Assembly (NCBI GenBank): GCA_011390885.1
Contig: JAABRO010000059.1
Span: forward strand, 107,792-171,791
DNA from: Gemmatimonas sp.
GTDB lineage: Bacteria; Gemmatimonadota; Gemmatimonadetes; Gemmatimonadales; Gemmatimonadaceae
Length of the DNA: 64,000 bases
Direction: 5' to 3'
The position numbers were made by a program, and so were the translations under genes. Positions 55,934 to 64,000 of this stretch are shown here, piece after piece; position 1 is the stretch's first letter, and each line of letters starts with the position of its first letter. The notes under the pieces were generated by a model. That model was not told the origin of the DNA. It saw only the letters and a program-made list of their open reading frames with translations, and ran no database searches.

Positions 55934-56802
55934 GCATCTTCATCGACAAGGACACGACGCTGCTGGTGCAGGGCATCACGGGCCGTGACGGCTCGTTCCA
56001 CGCCAAGCAGATGATCGAGTACGGCACGAACGTCGTGGGCGGTGTCACGCCCGGCAAGGGCGGCCAGCAGTTCGACGGCACCGTGCCGATCTACGACACG
56101 ATGTTCGAGGCGGTGCAGGCCACCGGCGCGAACACGTCGGTGATCTACGTGCCGCCGCCGTTCGCGGCCGACGCGATCATGGAAGCCGCGGCCGCGGGCA
56201 TCAAGCTCATCGTCTGCATCACCGAAGGCGTGCCCGTGCTCGACATGACGCGCGTGTATCCCTACGTGAAGGAGCACGGTGCGCGACTGCTCGGCCCGAA
56301 CTGCCCCGGCCTCATCACGCCGGGCGCCAGCAAGGTCGGCATCATTCCGGGGCGCATCTGCACGCCGGGCAACGTCGGCATCGTGAGCCGCTCGGGCACG
56401 CTCACCTACGAGATCGTGCACCAGCTCACGCGCGCCGGCATCGGCCAGAGCACGTGCGTCGGCATCGGTGGCGACCCGATCAACGGCACGAACTTCATCG
56501 ACTGCCTCGCCGCGTTCGAGGCGGACCCGAACACGAAGGCGATCGCCATGATGGGCGAGATCGGTGGCACCGACGAGCAGGAGGCGGCCACGTTCATCAA
56601 GGAGAACATGACCAAGCCGGTCGTGGGCTTCATCGCCGGCCAGACGGCCCCGCCGGGGCGCCGCATGGGACACGCGGGCGCGATCATCTCCGGGTCCTCG
56701 GGCACCGCGGCCGAGAAGATCGACGCGTTCAAGGCGGCCGGCATGGGCGTCGCCCAGCGCCCCGTCGATTTCGTGGAACTGATCTCGGCGCGACTCGGCT
56801 GA
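55930..56802 (+). CDS. sucD: Succinyl-CoA synthetase alpha subunit
   Basis: 290 aa CoA-binding subunit. [32 protein letters not shown] opens the Rossmann domain; [24 protein letters not shown] and the phospho-histidine His248 in [17 protein letters not shown] are present. Followed by two strong hairpins. Confidence 0.98.
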   Translation: MSIFIDKDTTLLVQGITGRDGSFHAKQMIEYGTNVVGGVTPGKGGQQFDGTVPIYDTMFEAVQATGANTSVIYVPPPFAADAIMEAAAAGIKLIVCITEGVPVLDMTRVYPYVKEHGARLLGPNCPGLITPGASKVGIIPGRICTPGNVGIVSRSGTLTYEIVHQLTRAGIGQSTCVGIGGDPINGTNFIDCLAAFEADPNTKAIAMMGEIGGTDEQEAATFIKENMTKPVVGFIAGQTAPPGRRMGHAGAIISGSSGTAAEKIDAFKAAGMGVAQRPVDFVELISARLG

Positions 56803-56809
56803 GATCGGA

Positions 56810-56837
56810 GCGACCGGCGCCAGGCGGCGCCGGTCGC
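56810..56837 (+). terminator. First hairpin after sucD
   Basis: Perfect 12-bp stem (56810-56821 with 56826-56837), loop AGGC, eight bases after the sucD stop. Likely terminator, acting with the next hairpin. Confidence 0.6.
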
Positions 56838-56848
56838 CATGCTACGGT

Positions 56849-56891
56849 CCCGCAGGCCCGGTCCGCCAGTGGCGGATCCCGGGCCTGCGGG
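56849..56891 (+). terminator. Second hairpin after sucD
   Basis: 13-bp outer stem (56849-56861 with 56879-56891) and a 6-bp inner stem (56862-56867 with 56871-56876) separated by a two-base bulge, loop AGT. Very stable; followed by a short CGTTCGT. Confidence 0.65.
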
Positions 56892-56956
56892 CGTTCGTCC
56901 CGTGCGCGGCGCATCATTCGTGCGTCCCGTACGTCGTCCAGCGGCCGGAGGCCTCG

Positions 56957-57850
56957 ATGCACCTGAACGAACTGCTGTCGCCCGCGCGCTGCCTCGTCCC
57001 GCTGCCGGCGAGCACGCTGGCCGACGCGGGCCTCCTGCTCGTGGAGGCGCTCGTCGGCGACGGCGCCGTCGACGACCCGGACCGCCTGCGCGAGCGCGTG
57101 GAGGATGCGCGCCCCGAGGACGTGCTTGGCTACGGGCACCGCGGCTTCGTGCTGCACTACCGCACCGATGCGGCGCCCGCACTGGCGGTGGCGGTCGGCG
57201 TCGCCGCACGCCCGGTGTGCCGCGAGTTCGGCGAGGGGGACGAGCCGCAGTGCGCGCGCGTCGTCGCGGTCGTGATCTCGCCGCGCCGCGAGGCCGCGCG
57301 GCACCTGCAGGTGGTGAGCGCGCTGGGCCAGCTCTTCCAGCGGCCGGCCGCGACCGCCTCGTTGGAGGCGGCCGGCAGCGCGCCCGACCTCATGGCCGCC
57401 TCCGGCTGGGCGGAGGTGGCGCTGGAGCCGCAGCTGACCGTGCGCGACATCATGTCGGAGCGCCCCCGCTCGATCGGGGCCGACGCGCCGCTGCGGTCGG
57501 CGGTCATGGACATGCGGCGGAGCGGGGTGGGGGCGCTCCCGGTGGTCGACGACGAGAATCGGGTGATCGGCCTGCTGAGCGAGCGGGAACTGCTGCGGCA
57601 CCTCCTGACGCATTACCTTCCCCGGGCTGGGGGACCGCGCACTGGCGGTCCCTCGGGGGCGGCGGGCCGTCGGACGGTGCGGGACGTGATGACGCGACAG
57701 GTGCTGTGCGTCTCGCCGCATCAGCCGCTGGCCGAAGTGGCCTCCCTCATGCTCAACAAGGACGTCGAACGCGTCCCGGTCGTCCGGGACGGCATCCTCG
57801 TGGGATTCCTCACGCGAGGTGACATCGTTCGCAATCTCATCGGATCCTGA
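56957..57850 (+). CDS. EIIA-like / tandem CBS-domain protein
   Basis: 297 aa. Residues 1-150 resemble a PTS fructose-type EIIA domain: LRERVEDARPEDVLGYGHRGFVLHYRTDAAPALAVAVGV, with His67 at the place of the EIIA phospho-His (AIPHART in classical members), and SPRREAARHLQVVSALGQLFQ. Residues 160-297 are two CBS motifs (VRDIMSERPRSIG...DENRVIGLLSERELLRHLL and VRDVMTRQVLCVS...RDGILVGFLTRGDIVRNL) that usually bind adenine nucleotides. A regulatory sensor is likely; no EI/HPr or transporter lies nearby. It ends five bases before ndk. Confidence 0.75.
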   Translation: MHLNELLSPARCLVPLPASTLADAGLLLVEALVGDGAVDDPDRLRERVEDARPEDVLGYGHRGFVLHYRTDAAPALAVAVGVAARPVCREFGEGDEPQCARVVAVVISPRREAARHLQVVSALGQLFQRPAATASLEAAGSAPDLMAASGWAEVALEPQLTVRDIMSERPRSIGADAPLRSAVMDMRRSGVGALPVVDDENRVIGLLSERELLRHLLTHYLPRAGGPRTGGPSGAAGRRTVRDVMTRQVLCVSPHQPLAEVASLMLNKDVERVPVVRDGILVGFLTRGDIVRNLIGS

Positions 57851-57855
57851 CTCTC

Positions 57856-58281
57856 ATGGCCGGACGTCATACCCTCACGATCATCAAGCCGGACGCCTTC
57901 GGGGCCGGCAAGGCGGGCCTCATCCTGGCGCTGCTCGAGCAGCACGGGTTCACGGTGAAGGCGGCGCGTGTGCTGCACCTCTCCGCGGCGCAGGCGGGCG
58001 CGTTCTACGCCGTGCACGCCGGCCGGCCGTTCTACGGCGAGCTGGTGGAGTTCATGTCGAGCGGGCCGTGCATGCCGCTGCTGCTGGAGCGCGACGACGC
58101 CGTGGCCACGCTGCGCACGGTGATCGGCGCCACCGATCCGGCCGAGGCGGCCGAGGGCACGGTGCGCAAGCTGTACGCGGAGTCGAAGGGGCGGAACGCG
58201 ATCCACGCGTCCGACTCGGACGAGAACGCGGTGGGCGAGGCGGCGTTCTTCTTCGCCGGCGCGGACACGATCCGCAGCTGA
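57856..58281 (+). CDS. ndk: Nucleoside diphosphate kinase
   Basis: 141 aa NTP:NDP phosphotransferase. TLTIIKPDAFGAGKAGLIL, HAGRPFYGELVEFMSSGPC, VIGATDPAEAAEGTVRKLYA and the phospho-His117 in NAIHASDSDENAVGEAAFFF. Probably co-transcribed with the CBS gene. Confidence 0.98.
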   Translation: MAGRHTLTIIKPDAFGAGKAGLILALLEQHGFTVKAARVLHLSAAQAGAFYAVHAGRPFYGELVEFMSSGPCMPLLLERDDAVATLRTVIGATDPAEAAEGTVRKLYAESKGRNAIHASDSDENAVGEAAFFFAGADTIRS

Positions 58282-58391
58282 GGCGCCGTCACGCGGCGGG
58301 CTCGGCGGCGGGATGGACACCGCACGGCCGAGTCCGCTCGTAACTTGCAGCCCGGTGGGCACTTGTCGTGGGATTCCGGCGGGTTCGGGCC

Positions 58392-58420
58392 TTGTGTCCG
58401 GACTCCGTCGGCTCTACGTT
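58392..58420 (+). promoter_or_regulatory. Promoter of the yceD-rpmF-plsX-fab cluster
   Basis: TTGTGT (58392-58397), 17-bp spacer, TACGTT (58415-58420). The first in-frame start codon begins at 58429, where transcription itself should begin, so the transcript may be leaderless. Confidence 0.55.
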
Positions 58421-58428
58421 TCCGGGCT

Positions 58429-58941
58429 ATGTTGTACTTTGACATTCGAGCGATCGAGTCGCAGGCGCAGCCGGTGCACGGCACGCTGCCGGCGGACGAT
58501 CCGATCTGGGAGGAGGGCGATCCCCGGCCGCAGCCTGCGGTCACGGTGGAGGGGCGTCTCTCGGTGGCGGGGCAGGGCCGGTTCTACTTCACCGGTCATC
58601 TCTCGGGCTCGACGGTGGTGGCCTGTCGGCGCTGTCTGACCGACGTGACCGCCGAGGTGTCGGACGAGTTCTCGGCGCTGTTCGCGGAACCGGGGCTCGA
58701 CGATGCGGACGAGGACGACGTCTACCCGTTGGCGGCGAACGCCCGCACGATCGACCTTCGGTCGGCGGTGCGGGAGGCGTGGCTGCTGGCGGTGCCGGCG
58801 TTCGTCACCTGCCGCGACGAGTGCCGGGGGCTCTGCCCCACGTGTGGTGCCGACCGTAACGAGGTTGCCTGCGGCTGTGGCGCAGGCGGCTCCGATGCGC
58901 GGTGGGATGCGTTGCGCGCGCTGCGCGACACGCAGGCCTGA
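58429..58941 (+). CDS. YceD-family (DUF177) protein
   Basis: 170 aa of the YceD/DUF177 family, associated with 23S rRNA accumulation/large-subunit biogenesis and nearly always next to rpmF. HLSGSTVVACRRCLTDVTAEV, LDLRSAVREAWLLAVPAF-like text and CRDECRGLCPTCGADRN with later CGCG: the Cys set suggests a zinc site. ATG 58429 has no SD because it falls at the predicted transcription start. Confidence 0.9.
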   Translation: MLYFDIRAIESQAQPVHGTLPADDPIWEEGDPRPQPAVTVEGRLSVAGQGRFYFTGHLSGSTVVACRRCLTDVTAEVSDEFSALFAEPGLDDADEDDVYPLAANARTIDLRSAVREAWLLAVPAFVTCRDECRGLCPTCGADRNEVACGCGAGGSDARWDALRALRDTQA

Positions 58942-58979
58942 CGCGCCGATCTTCTTCGATCTTTCTCCAGGGTGTTCCC

Positions 58980-59162
58980 ATGGCCGTCCCGAAGCGCCGC
59001 ACCTCCAAGCGCAAGAAGCGCGCGCGCAACACGCACAAGATCGCGCCGGCGATCGTGATCCAGACGTGCCCGCAGTGCGGCACGATGAAGCGTCCCCACC
59101 GCGTGTGCCTCGAGTGCGGGTACTACGCGGGTGAGCAGCGAGTGGCCGCTCAGGAAGCGTAA
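58980..59162 (+). CDS. rpmF: Ribosomal protein L32
   Basis: 60 aa. MAVPKRRTSKRKKRARNTH is diagnostic; the zinc ribbon is CPQCGTMKRPHRVCLECGYY (two CxxC pairs, so the zinc-bound C+ form). Two bases before plsX, the classical rpmF-plsX arrangement. Confidence 0.98.
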   Translation: MAVPKRRTSKRKKRARNTHKIAPAIVIQTCPQCGTMKRPHRVCLECGYYAGEQRVAAQEA

Positions 59163-59164
59163 GC

Positions 59165-60202
59165 TTGGCGCGCATCTGCGTGGACGCCATGGGGGGCGAC
59201 TTCGCCCCCCGGGCCCCCGTGGCGGGCGCGCTGCTGGCGCTCGCAGAGCTGCCGGCGCCGCTCGAACTCCATCTCGTCGGCGCGACCGCCGTCATCGAGG
59301 CGCAGCTCACCGAGCTGCTCCAGGGTGAGCTGGCGTCGCTGGCGCACGTGCGCGACCGCGTCCTCATCGTCGAGGCGCCGGACGTCATCGCCATGACCGA
59401 CAAGCCGGCCGTGGCGCTGCGCGGCAAGCCGAACAGCTCCATGGTGGTCGGCCTGCGCCGCGTGGCCGACGGCCTCGCCGACGCGTTCGTCTCCGCCGGC
59501 AACACCGGCGCGCAGATGGCCGCCTCGCTCATGGCGTTCAAGCTGCACCCCGGACTGACGCGCCCCGCCATCGGCACGATCTTCCCCACGGCCGCACAGC
59601 CGATCCTCGTGCTCGACTCGGGCGCGAACGTCGACTGCTCCGCCGAGGAACTCGTGCAGTTCGCGCGTATCGGCGCCACCTATGCGCAGGACCTGCTCGG
59701 CCGCTCGTCGCCTGCGGTCGGCCTGCTCTCCATCGGCGAGGAAGCCGAAAAGGGCAATGCCGTCGTCAAGGACGCGCACCAGCGGCTCCTGCACGCCGGC
59801 CTCAACTTCATCGGCAACGTCGAAGGTCGCGACATCGCCACGGGCACCTGTGATCGTGGGCCCATCGACGTCGTCGTCTGCGACGGCTTCACCGGCAACG
59901 TCCTGCTCAAGTTCTACGAAGCGCTCGCCCCCACCCTCATCGGGCTCGTGGCGCAGCACGCCGGCCTCGATCGCGATGCGATCCGCCGCGCGCTCCACGA
60001 ACTCGACGCGGATGAGTACGGCGGCGCGCCGCTCCTCGGAGTCAATGGCGTGAGCATCATCTCGCACGGCAAGAGTTCGCCCAAGGCGATCAAGAATGCC
60101 ATCCGCGTCGCGCAGCGCGCGTACGATTCGGACATGACGGCGCACATCCGCCGTCGGCTCTCGGAATCGGTTCCCACGAGCGATGTCGGGTCCGCGGCGT
60201 GA
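59165..60202 (+). CDS. plsX: Phosphate acyltransferase PlsX
   Basis: 345 aa enzyme making acyl-phosphate from acyl-ACP for phospholipid synthesis. ICVDAMGGDFAPRAPVAGAL, VSAGNTGAQMAASL, VLDSGANVDCSAEEL, SIGEEAEKGNAVVKDAHQ, NVEGRDIATG, VVCDGFTGNVLLKFYE and SHGKSSPKAIKNAI. TTG is used as start; the stop overlaps fabH (GTGA). Confidence 0.96.
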   Translation: MARICVDAMGGDFAPRAPVAGALLALAELPAPLELHLVGATAVIEAQLTELLQGELASLAHVRDRVLIVEAPDVIAMTDKPAVALRGKPNSSMVVGLRRVADGLADAFVSAGNTGAQMAASLMAFKLHPGLTRPAIGTIFPTAAQPILVLDSGANVDCSAEELVQFARIGATYAQDLLGRSSPAVGLLSIGEEAEKGNAVVKDAHQRLLHAGLNFIGNVEGRDIATGTCDRGPIDVVVCDGFTGNVLLKFYEALAPTLIGLVAQHAGLDRDAIRRALHELDADEYGGAPLLGVNGVSIISHGKSSPKAIKNAIRVAQRAYDSDMTAHIRRRLSESVPTSDVGSAA

Positions 60203-61209
60203 AGCGCCCCATCGCGTACATCGCCGGCACGGGCTACGCCGTGCCGCGCCGGGCCGTCACCAACGACGACCTCGCCGCCCAGGGACTCGAGACGAACGAC
60301 GCCTGGATCCGGGATCGCACCGGCATCGGGCAGCGCTACGTCTCCGCCCCTGACGAGACGCTCACCGTGCTCTCCACCAACGCCGCGCGCCTGGCGATGG
60401 CGGAGGCCGGCATCACGGCGAGCGAGATCGACCTCATCGTGCTCGGCACCGCCACGCCCGACCACCTGCTCCCCGCCACGGCGGTCGAAGTGCAGGCGGC
60501 CCTCGGGGCCGGCCGCGCCATGGCCTTCGACCTCGGGGCCGCCTGCAGCGGCTGGCTGTACAGCGCGCAGGTCGCCGAGGGCATGATCGCCACCGGCATG
60601 GCCGAAACCGTGCTCGTGATCGGCGCCGAAGTGCTCAGCACCATCGTCGACTGGACCGACCGCAACACCTGCGTGCTCTTCGGCGATGGGGCCGGCGCCA
60701 CGATCATCCGCCACGTGCGCACGCTGCCGCGTGGCGAATCGCGCGAGCGCGGCATCCTGTCCAGCTACGGACGCAGCGACGGCAACCTGTACGACCTGCT
60801 GTGGCGTCCCGCCGGCGGTGTCGCCGAGCCGTTCAGCGACGCCGTCTACGCGGCGCGCCGGCAGTACGTGCGCATGGAAGGCCGCGAGGTCTTCAAGCAT
60901 GCCGTGCGGTCCATGGCCGACGCCGTCGACCGGGCACTCGACATGGCCAAGCTCACGCCCGCCGACGTCGACCTCATGATCCCGCACCAGGCCAACACGC
61001 GCATCATCGAGGCCACGGCCAAGCACGCCGGCTTCGACATGTCGCGCGTGTTCGTCAACGTCGATCGCTTCGGCAACACCTCCGCCGCCTCCATTCCGAT
61101 CGCGCTCGCCGATGCGCGCCAGCAGGGGCGCGTGCCCGAGGGCACGCTCGTGCTCTTCGCGGCCTTCGGCGCGGGGTTCACGTGGGGCTCGATGGTCGTG
61201 CGGTTCTGA
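60199..61209 (+). CDS. fabH: 3-oxoacyl-ACP synthase III
   Basis: 336 aa initiator condensing acyl-CoA with malonyl-ACP. Catalytic Cys116 in FDLGAACSGWLYS, His in MIPHQANTRII, and Asn in VDRFGNTSAASIPIAL; WIRDRTGIGQRYV is typical. GTG start. Confidence 0.97.
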   Translation: MKRPIAYIAGTGYAVPRRAVTNDDLAAQGLETNDAWIRDRTGIGQRYVSAPDETLTVLSTNAARLAMAEAGITASEIDLIVLGTATPDHLLPATAVEVQAALGAGRAMAFDLGAACSGWLYSAQVAEGMIATGMAETVLVIGAEVLSTIVDWTDRNTCVLFGDGAGATIIRHVRTLPRGESRERGILSSYGRSDGNLYDLLWRPAGGVAEPFSDAVYAARRQYVRMEGREVFKHAVRSMADAVDRALDMAKLTPADVDLMIPHQANTRIIEATAKHAGFDMSRVFVNVDRFGNTSAASIPIALADARQQGRVPEGTLVLFAAFGAGFTWGSMVVRF

Positions 61210-61253
61210 CCCGCCGCGCGCCTTCCGACCGCTTCCCGACGACTGCACACACC

Positions 61254-62216
61254 ATGGACATCGTACTCCTGCTGCCCGGCCAGGGCTCGCAGAAGGTCGG
61301 CATGGGCCGCGACCTGTTCGACGCCTCGTCGGCCGCGCGCGAGGCCTTCGAAACCGTCGACACCGCGATCGGCAGCGCCCTCTCCGCCCTCGCCTTCGAG
61401 GGGCCGGAGGAGGAGTTGCGCCGGACGCACAACGCGCAGCCCGCGCTGCTCGCCCACAGCGCCGCCGCGTGGTCGATGCTCGCCCACGAGCTCACGCCGC
61501 ACGTGCGTGCCGCCGCCGGTCACTCGCTCGGCGAGTTCTCCGCGTACCACACGGCCGGGTCGTTCGCCCTCGCGGACGCGGCGCGCATCGTGCGTCGGCG
61601 CGGGGAGCTCATGTACGAGACCGGCACCAGCCGCCCGGGCGCCATGAGCGCGATCGTGGGCACGCTCACGAGCCCGATCGAGGAGCTCTGCGCGCAGGCG
61701 AGTGCCGAGGCGGGGCTCGTCGTGCCGGCCAACTACAACAGCCCCGAGCAGGTCGTGATCTCAGGGGAGACGGCCGGCGTCGAGCGCGCGATGACGCTGT
61801 GCAAGGAAGCCGGCGCCAAGCGCTGCCTGCCGCTCCCCGTCAGTGGTGCCTTCCACTCGCCACTCATGCAGCCCGCCGTCCAGGGACTCGCTTCGGTGCT
61901 CGACTCGGCCACCATGCACGATCCGCGCGTGCCCGTGTTCGCCAACGTCGACGGCGCGGCGATCACCAGCGCGGAGGCGGCCCGCCCGCTGCTCGTGCAG
62001 CAGCTCACGGCGCCGGTGCGCTGGACGCTCGTGATGCGAAATCTCGTGGCGGCCTTCCCTGACGCGCTCTTCGTGGAGCTCGGCACGGGCAGTGTGCTGT
62101 CGGGACTCGCCCGCCGCATCGCGCCGGGCACCCGCACCATGACCGCCGGCACGCTCGCCGACGTCGAGACGCTGCTCGAGCTCGTTCACGCCGAGGGACA
62201 TTCGCATGCGCATTGA
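61254..62216 (+). CDS. fabD: Malonyl-CoA:ACP transacylase
   Basis: 320 aa. LLPGQGSQKVGMGRDL, nucleophile Ser91 in AAGHSLGEFSAYHTAG, ANYNSPEQVVISGE, and catalytic His in LPVSGAFHSPLMQPA. ATG 61254 is 44 bp after fabH; the frame is open upstream only as a shadow of fabH. The His-rich C-terminus overlaps fabG by 11 bp. Confidence 0.97.
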   Translation: MDIVLLLPGQGSQKVGMGRDLFDASSAAREAFETVDTAIGSALSALAFEGPEEELRRTHNAQPALLAHSAAAWSMLAHELTPHVRAAAGHSLGEFSAYHTAGSFALADAARIVRRRGELMYETGTSRPGAMSAIVGTLTSPIEELCAQASAEAGLVVPANYNSPEQVVISGETAGVERAMTLCKEAGAKRCLPLPVSGAFHSPLMQPAVQGLASVLDSATMHDPRVPVFANVDGAAITSAEAARPLLVQQLTAPVRWTLVMRNLVAAFPDALFVELGTGSVLSGLARRIAPGTRTMTAGTLADVETLLELVHAEGHSHAH

Positions 62217-62955
62217 CCTGAGTGGCAAGGTGGCGCTGGTCACCGGCTCCACGCGCGGCATCGGCCGCGCGATCGCGGACACGCTGGCCGCCGCGGGCGC
62301 GGACGTGGCGGTCTCGGGCCGCGACGCGGCGCGCGCCGACGCGGCCGCGGCCGAAATCGCCGCCGCGCACGGCGTGACGGCGCGTGGCTACGCCGCCGAC
62401 GTGGGAGAGGTCGCGCAGTGCACCGCACTGGTCGAGGCGGTCGAGCGCGATTTCGGTCGGCTCGACGTGCTGGTGAACAACGCCGGCCTGACGCGTGACA
62501 ACCTGATCATGCGCCTCAAGGACGAGGACTGGGACACGGTCATCAACACCAACCTGCGCGGGGCGTTCGCCACCTGCCGCGCGGCCAGCCGCGGCATGAT
62601 GAAGCGCCGCGCCGGTCGCATCGTGAACCTCGCCAGCGTGGTGGGGCTCATGGGCAACAAGGGGCAGACCAACTACGCCGCGAGCAAGGCGGGGCTGATC
62701 GGCCTGACCAAGTCGCTGGCCAAGGAGCTGGGCTCGCGCGGCGTCGCCGCCAACGTGGTGGCGCCAGGCTATATCGACACCGACATGACGGCCGCGATGC
62801 CCGCCGAGGCGAAGGCGGCGCTGTCGTCGAGCATCCCGCTGGAGCGCCTCGGCACGCCGGCGGATATCGCGGGGATGGTCGCCTTCCTCGCCTCGGACCA
62901 CGCGTCGTACATCACGGGCCAGGTGTTCGTGGTGGACGGCGGCCTGGCCATGTAA
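62206..62955 (+). CDS. fabG: 3-oxoacyl-ACP reductase
   Basis: 249 aa SDR reducing 3-oxoacyl-ACP with NADPH. ALVTGSTRGIGRAIA, LVNNAGLTRDNLIMRLKDEDW, and an intact catalytic Ser144-Tyr157-Lys161 (NLASVVG, TNYAASKAG), then NVVAPGYIDTDMT. Contrast with the atypical SDR at 2886-3674, which lacks the Tyr. ATG 62206 lies within fabD. Confidence 0.97.
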   Translation: MRIDLSGKVALVTGSTRGIGRAIADTLAAAGADVAVSGRDAARADAAAAEIAAAHGVTARGYAADVGEVAQCTALVEAVERDFGRLDVLVNNAGLTRDNLIMRLKDEDWDTVINTNLRGAFATCRAASRGMMKRRAGRIVNLASVVGLMGNKGQTNYAASKAGLIGLTKSLAKELGSRGVAANVVAPGYIDTDMTAAMPAEAKAALSSSIPLERLGTPADIAGMVAFLASDHASYITGQVFVVDGGLAM

Positions 62956-63040
62956 CGCGGTCCAAACACTCCCTCGGACGCCCGTCCGGGGCTAAGTTTC
63001 CCTGTTCACCTTTCAGTCACATTCACGAGGAACCGTTCCC

Positions 63041-63280
63041 ATGGCGGAGCACGAAGCGAAGATCAAGGACATCATCGAGAAGGAGCTCGGAGTCGAGCGC
63101 GAGAAGCTCACCCCGGAAGCCAGCTTCATCGAGGACCTGGGCGCGGATTCGCTCGACATCGTCGAACTCGTGATGGAGTTCGAGAAGGAGTTCAACATCG
63201 ACATCCCCGATGAGGATGCCGAGAAGCTGCGCACCGTGGGTGACGCCATCGCGTACCTCGAGGCGAAGGTCGCGGGTTGA
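63041..63280 (+). CDS. acpP: Acyl carrier protein
   Basis: 79 aa acidic four-helix carrier. Phosphopantetheine attaches to Ser37 in [23 protein letters not shown] 63041 follows GAGGAA at 63028-63033. The 85-bp gap after fabG holds a small CGGACG/CGTCCG hairpin (62975-62988) and a TAAGTT box (62993-62998), so an own promoter is possible but its -35 is poor. The stop shares one base with fabF. Confidence 0.98.
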   Translation: MAEHEAKIKDIIEKELGVEREKLTPEASFIEDLGADSLDIVELVMEFEKEFNIDIPDEDAEKLRTVGDAIAYLEAKVAG

Positions 63281-64000
63281 TGCGTCGTCGGGTCGTCGTC
63301 ACGGGCCTCGGGGCCCTCACGGCTGTCGGCAACGATGTGGCGACGACCTGGCACAACCTGCTGGCGGGCGCATCGGGCGGGGCCCCGATCACGCACTTCG
63401 ACGCCTCGGCGTTCTCGGTGCGCTTTGCCTGTGAGGTGAAGGGGTTCGATCCGCTGGTGGCCATGGACCGCAAGGAGGTCAAGCGGTCCGACCTCTACAC
63501 GCAGTACGCCATGGTGGCGTCCGTGCAGGCCATGACCGATGCGGGGCTGCTCGACGGCGGATACGCCCCCGACCGCACCGGCGTCATCATTGGCTCCGGC
63601 ATCGGCGGCATCCAGACGTTCGAGGAGCAGCACACGAACCTCATGAACAACGGCCCGCGGCGCATCTCCGCGTTCTTCGTGCCGATGTTCATCTCGGACA
63701 TTGCCGCCGGCGTCGTGTCCATGCGCTTCAACGCGCGCGGTCCGAACTTCGCCACGGTGTCGGCCTGCGCCACGGGTGGTCACGCGATCGGCACGGCGTT
63801 CCGGGCCATCCAGTACGGCGACGCGGACGTGATCATCACCGGCGGCGCCGAGGCCGCCGTGACGCCCATGGCGATCGGCGGCTTCGCGAACATGACGGCG
63901 CTCTCCACCCGCAACGACGACCCGGCGCGCGCCTCGCGCCCCTTCGACGCCCATCGCGACGGGTTCGTGATGGGCGAAGGCGCGGGTGTGGTCGTCCTCG
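63280..64000 (+). CDS. fabF: 3-oxoacyl-ACP synthase II (5' part, cut by window end)
   Basis: About 240 codons read from ATG 63280 to the window edge without a stop. RRRVVVTGLGALTAVGND opens the thiolase fold; the nucleophile is Cys163 in TVSACATGGHAIGTAFR, followed by ITGGAEAAVTPMAIGGF and RPFDAHRDGFVMGEGAGVVVL. FabF elongates acyl-ACP with malonyl-ACP. The catalytic His pair lies beyond the window. The ATG overlaps the acpP stop. Confidence 0.96.
   Translation, partial: MRRRVVVTGLGALTAVGNDVATTWHNLLAGASGGAPITHFDASAFSVRFACEVKGFDPLVAMDRKEVKRSDLYTQYAMVASVQAMTDAGLLDGGYAPDRTGVIIGSGIGGIQTFEEQHTNLMNNGPRRISAFFVPMFISDIAAGVVSMRFNARGPNFATVSACATGGHAIGTAFRAIQYGDADVIITGGAEAAVTPMAIGGFANMTALSTRNDDPARASRPFDAHRDGFVMGEGAGVVVL

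Noticed and set aside
62970..62998. Promoter for acpP with TAAGTT as -10
   Set aside because: The sequence 17 bp upstream is TCCCTC, not TTGnnn; kept only as a comment under acpP.

Overview
The window is about 64 kb of GC-rich, gene-dense bacterial chromosome (I estimate high-60s % GC by eye). Gram-negative features are frequent: lipobox lipoproteins, a TonB-plug-type outer-membrane protein, and a small barrel-like protein ending in Phe. The b558-type SdhCAB, a 14-gene nuo operon with separate nuoC and nuoD, and the overall gene style suggest Gemmatimonadota (Gemmatimonas-like). That assignment is inference from protein style; no rRNA lies in the window. There are no transposases, CRISPR arrays or prophage genes, and no gap over 300 bp lacks a gene (the longest is 272 bp, 35910-36181).

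Layout. 1-5.1 kb: a periplasmic Spy-like protein, a TlpA-type thioredoxin lipoprotein, tRNA-Leu(CAA), a small lipoprotein, a minus-strand cupin/SDR/ilvE group behind an outer-membrane protein, and tRNA-Asn(GTT). 5.1-8.6 kb: leucyl aminopeptidase and a TonB-plug outer-membrane protein. 8.7-24.3 kb: a long run of tightly packed plus-strand housekeeping genes (yicC, gmk, rpoZ, coaBC, uracil-DNA glycosylase, dnaB, radA, ispD, tsaC, a YwlE-like phosphatase, aroE, comF, gap, pgk, tpiA, secG, carA). 24.4-26.7 kb: an HU-family gene and moaD-moaE-moaA. 26.8-32.3 kb: mdh, sdhC-sdhA-sdhB and an S33 peptidase lipoprotein.

32.3-34.1 kb is the only accessory-looking stretch. Two unrecognised exported proteins sit on the minus strand with visibly lower GC. 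The upstream gene carries a nine-base homopolymer that throws its SD-preceded ATG out of frame. A decayed 3' fragment of an S33 peptidase gene lies just beyond. An EAL phosphodiesterase and dcd follow on the minus strand.

36.2-50.7 kb holds nuoA-N, preceded by a promoter and two 16-bp perfect palindromes; one matches the CRP half-site pattern TGTGA-N6-TCACA and lies between the promoter and nuoA. 50.8-58.3 kb carries phosphohexomutase, a UPF0182 membrane protein, sucCD, an EIIA-like/CBS protein and ndk. 58.4-64.0 kb is the classical fatty-acid cluster: yceD-like, rpmF, plsX, fabH, fabD, fabG, acpP, and fabF cut by the window edge.

Functionally the window covers much of central energy metabolism: lower glycolysis (gap-pgk-tpiA), three TCA enzymes (SucCD, SDH, MDH), and complex I, where NADH from GAPDH and MDH enters the quinone pool alongside SDH. 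Several intergenic regions share a simple promoter pattern, TTGnnn-N17-TAnnTT, which gives a working picture of the housekeeping promoter in this organism.
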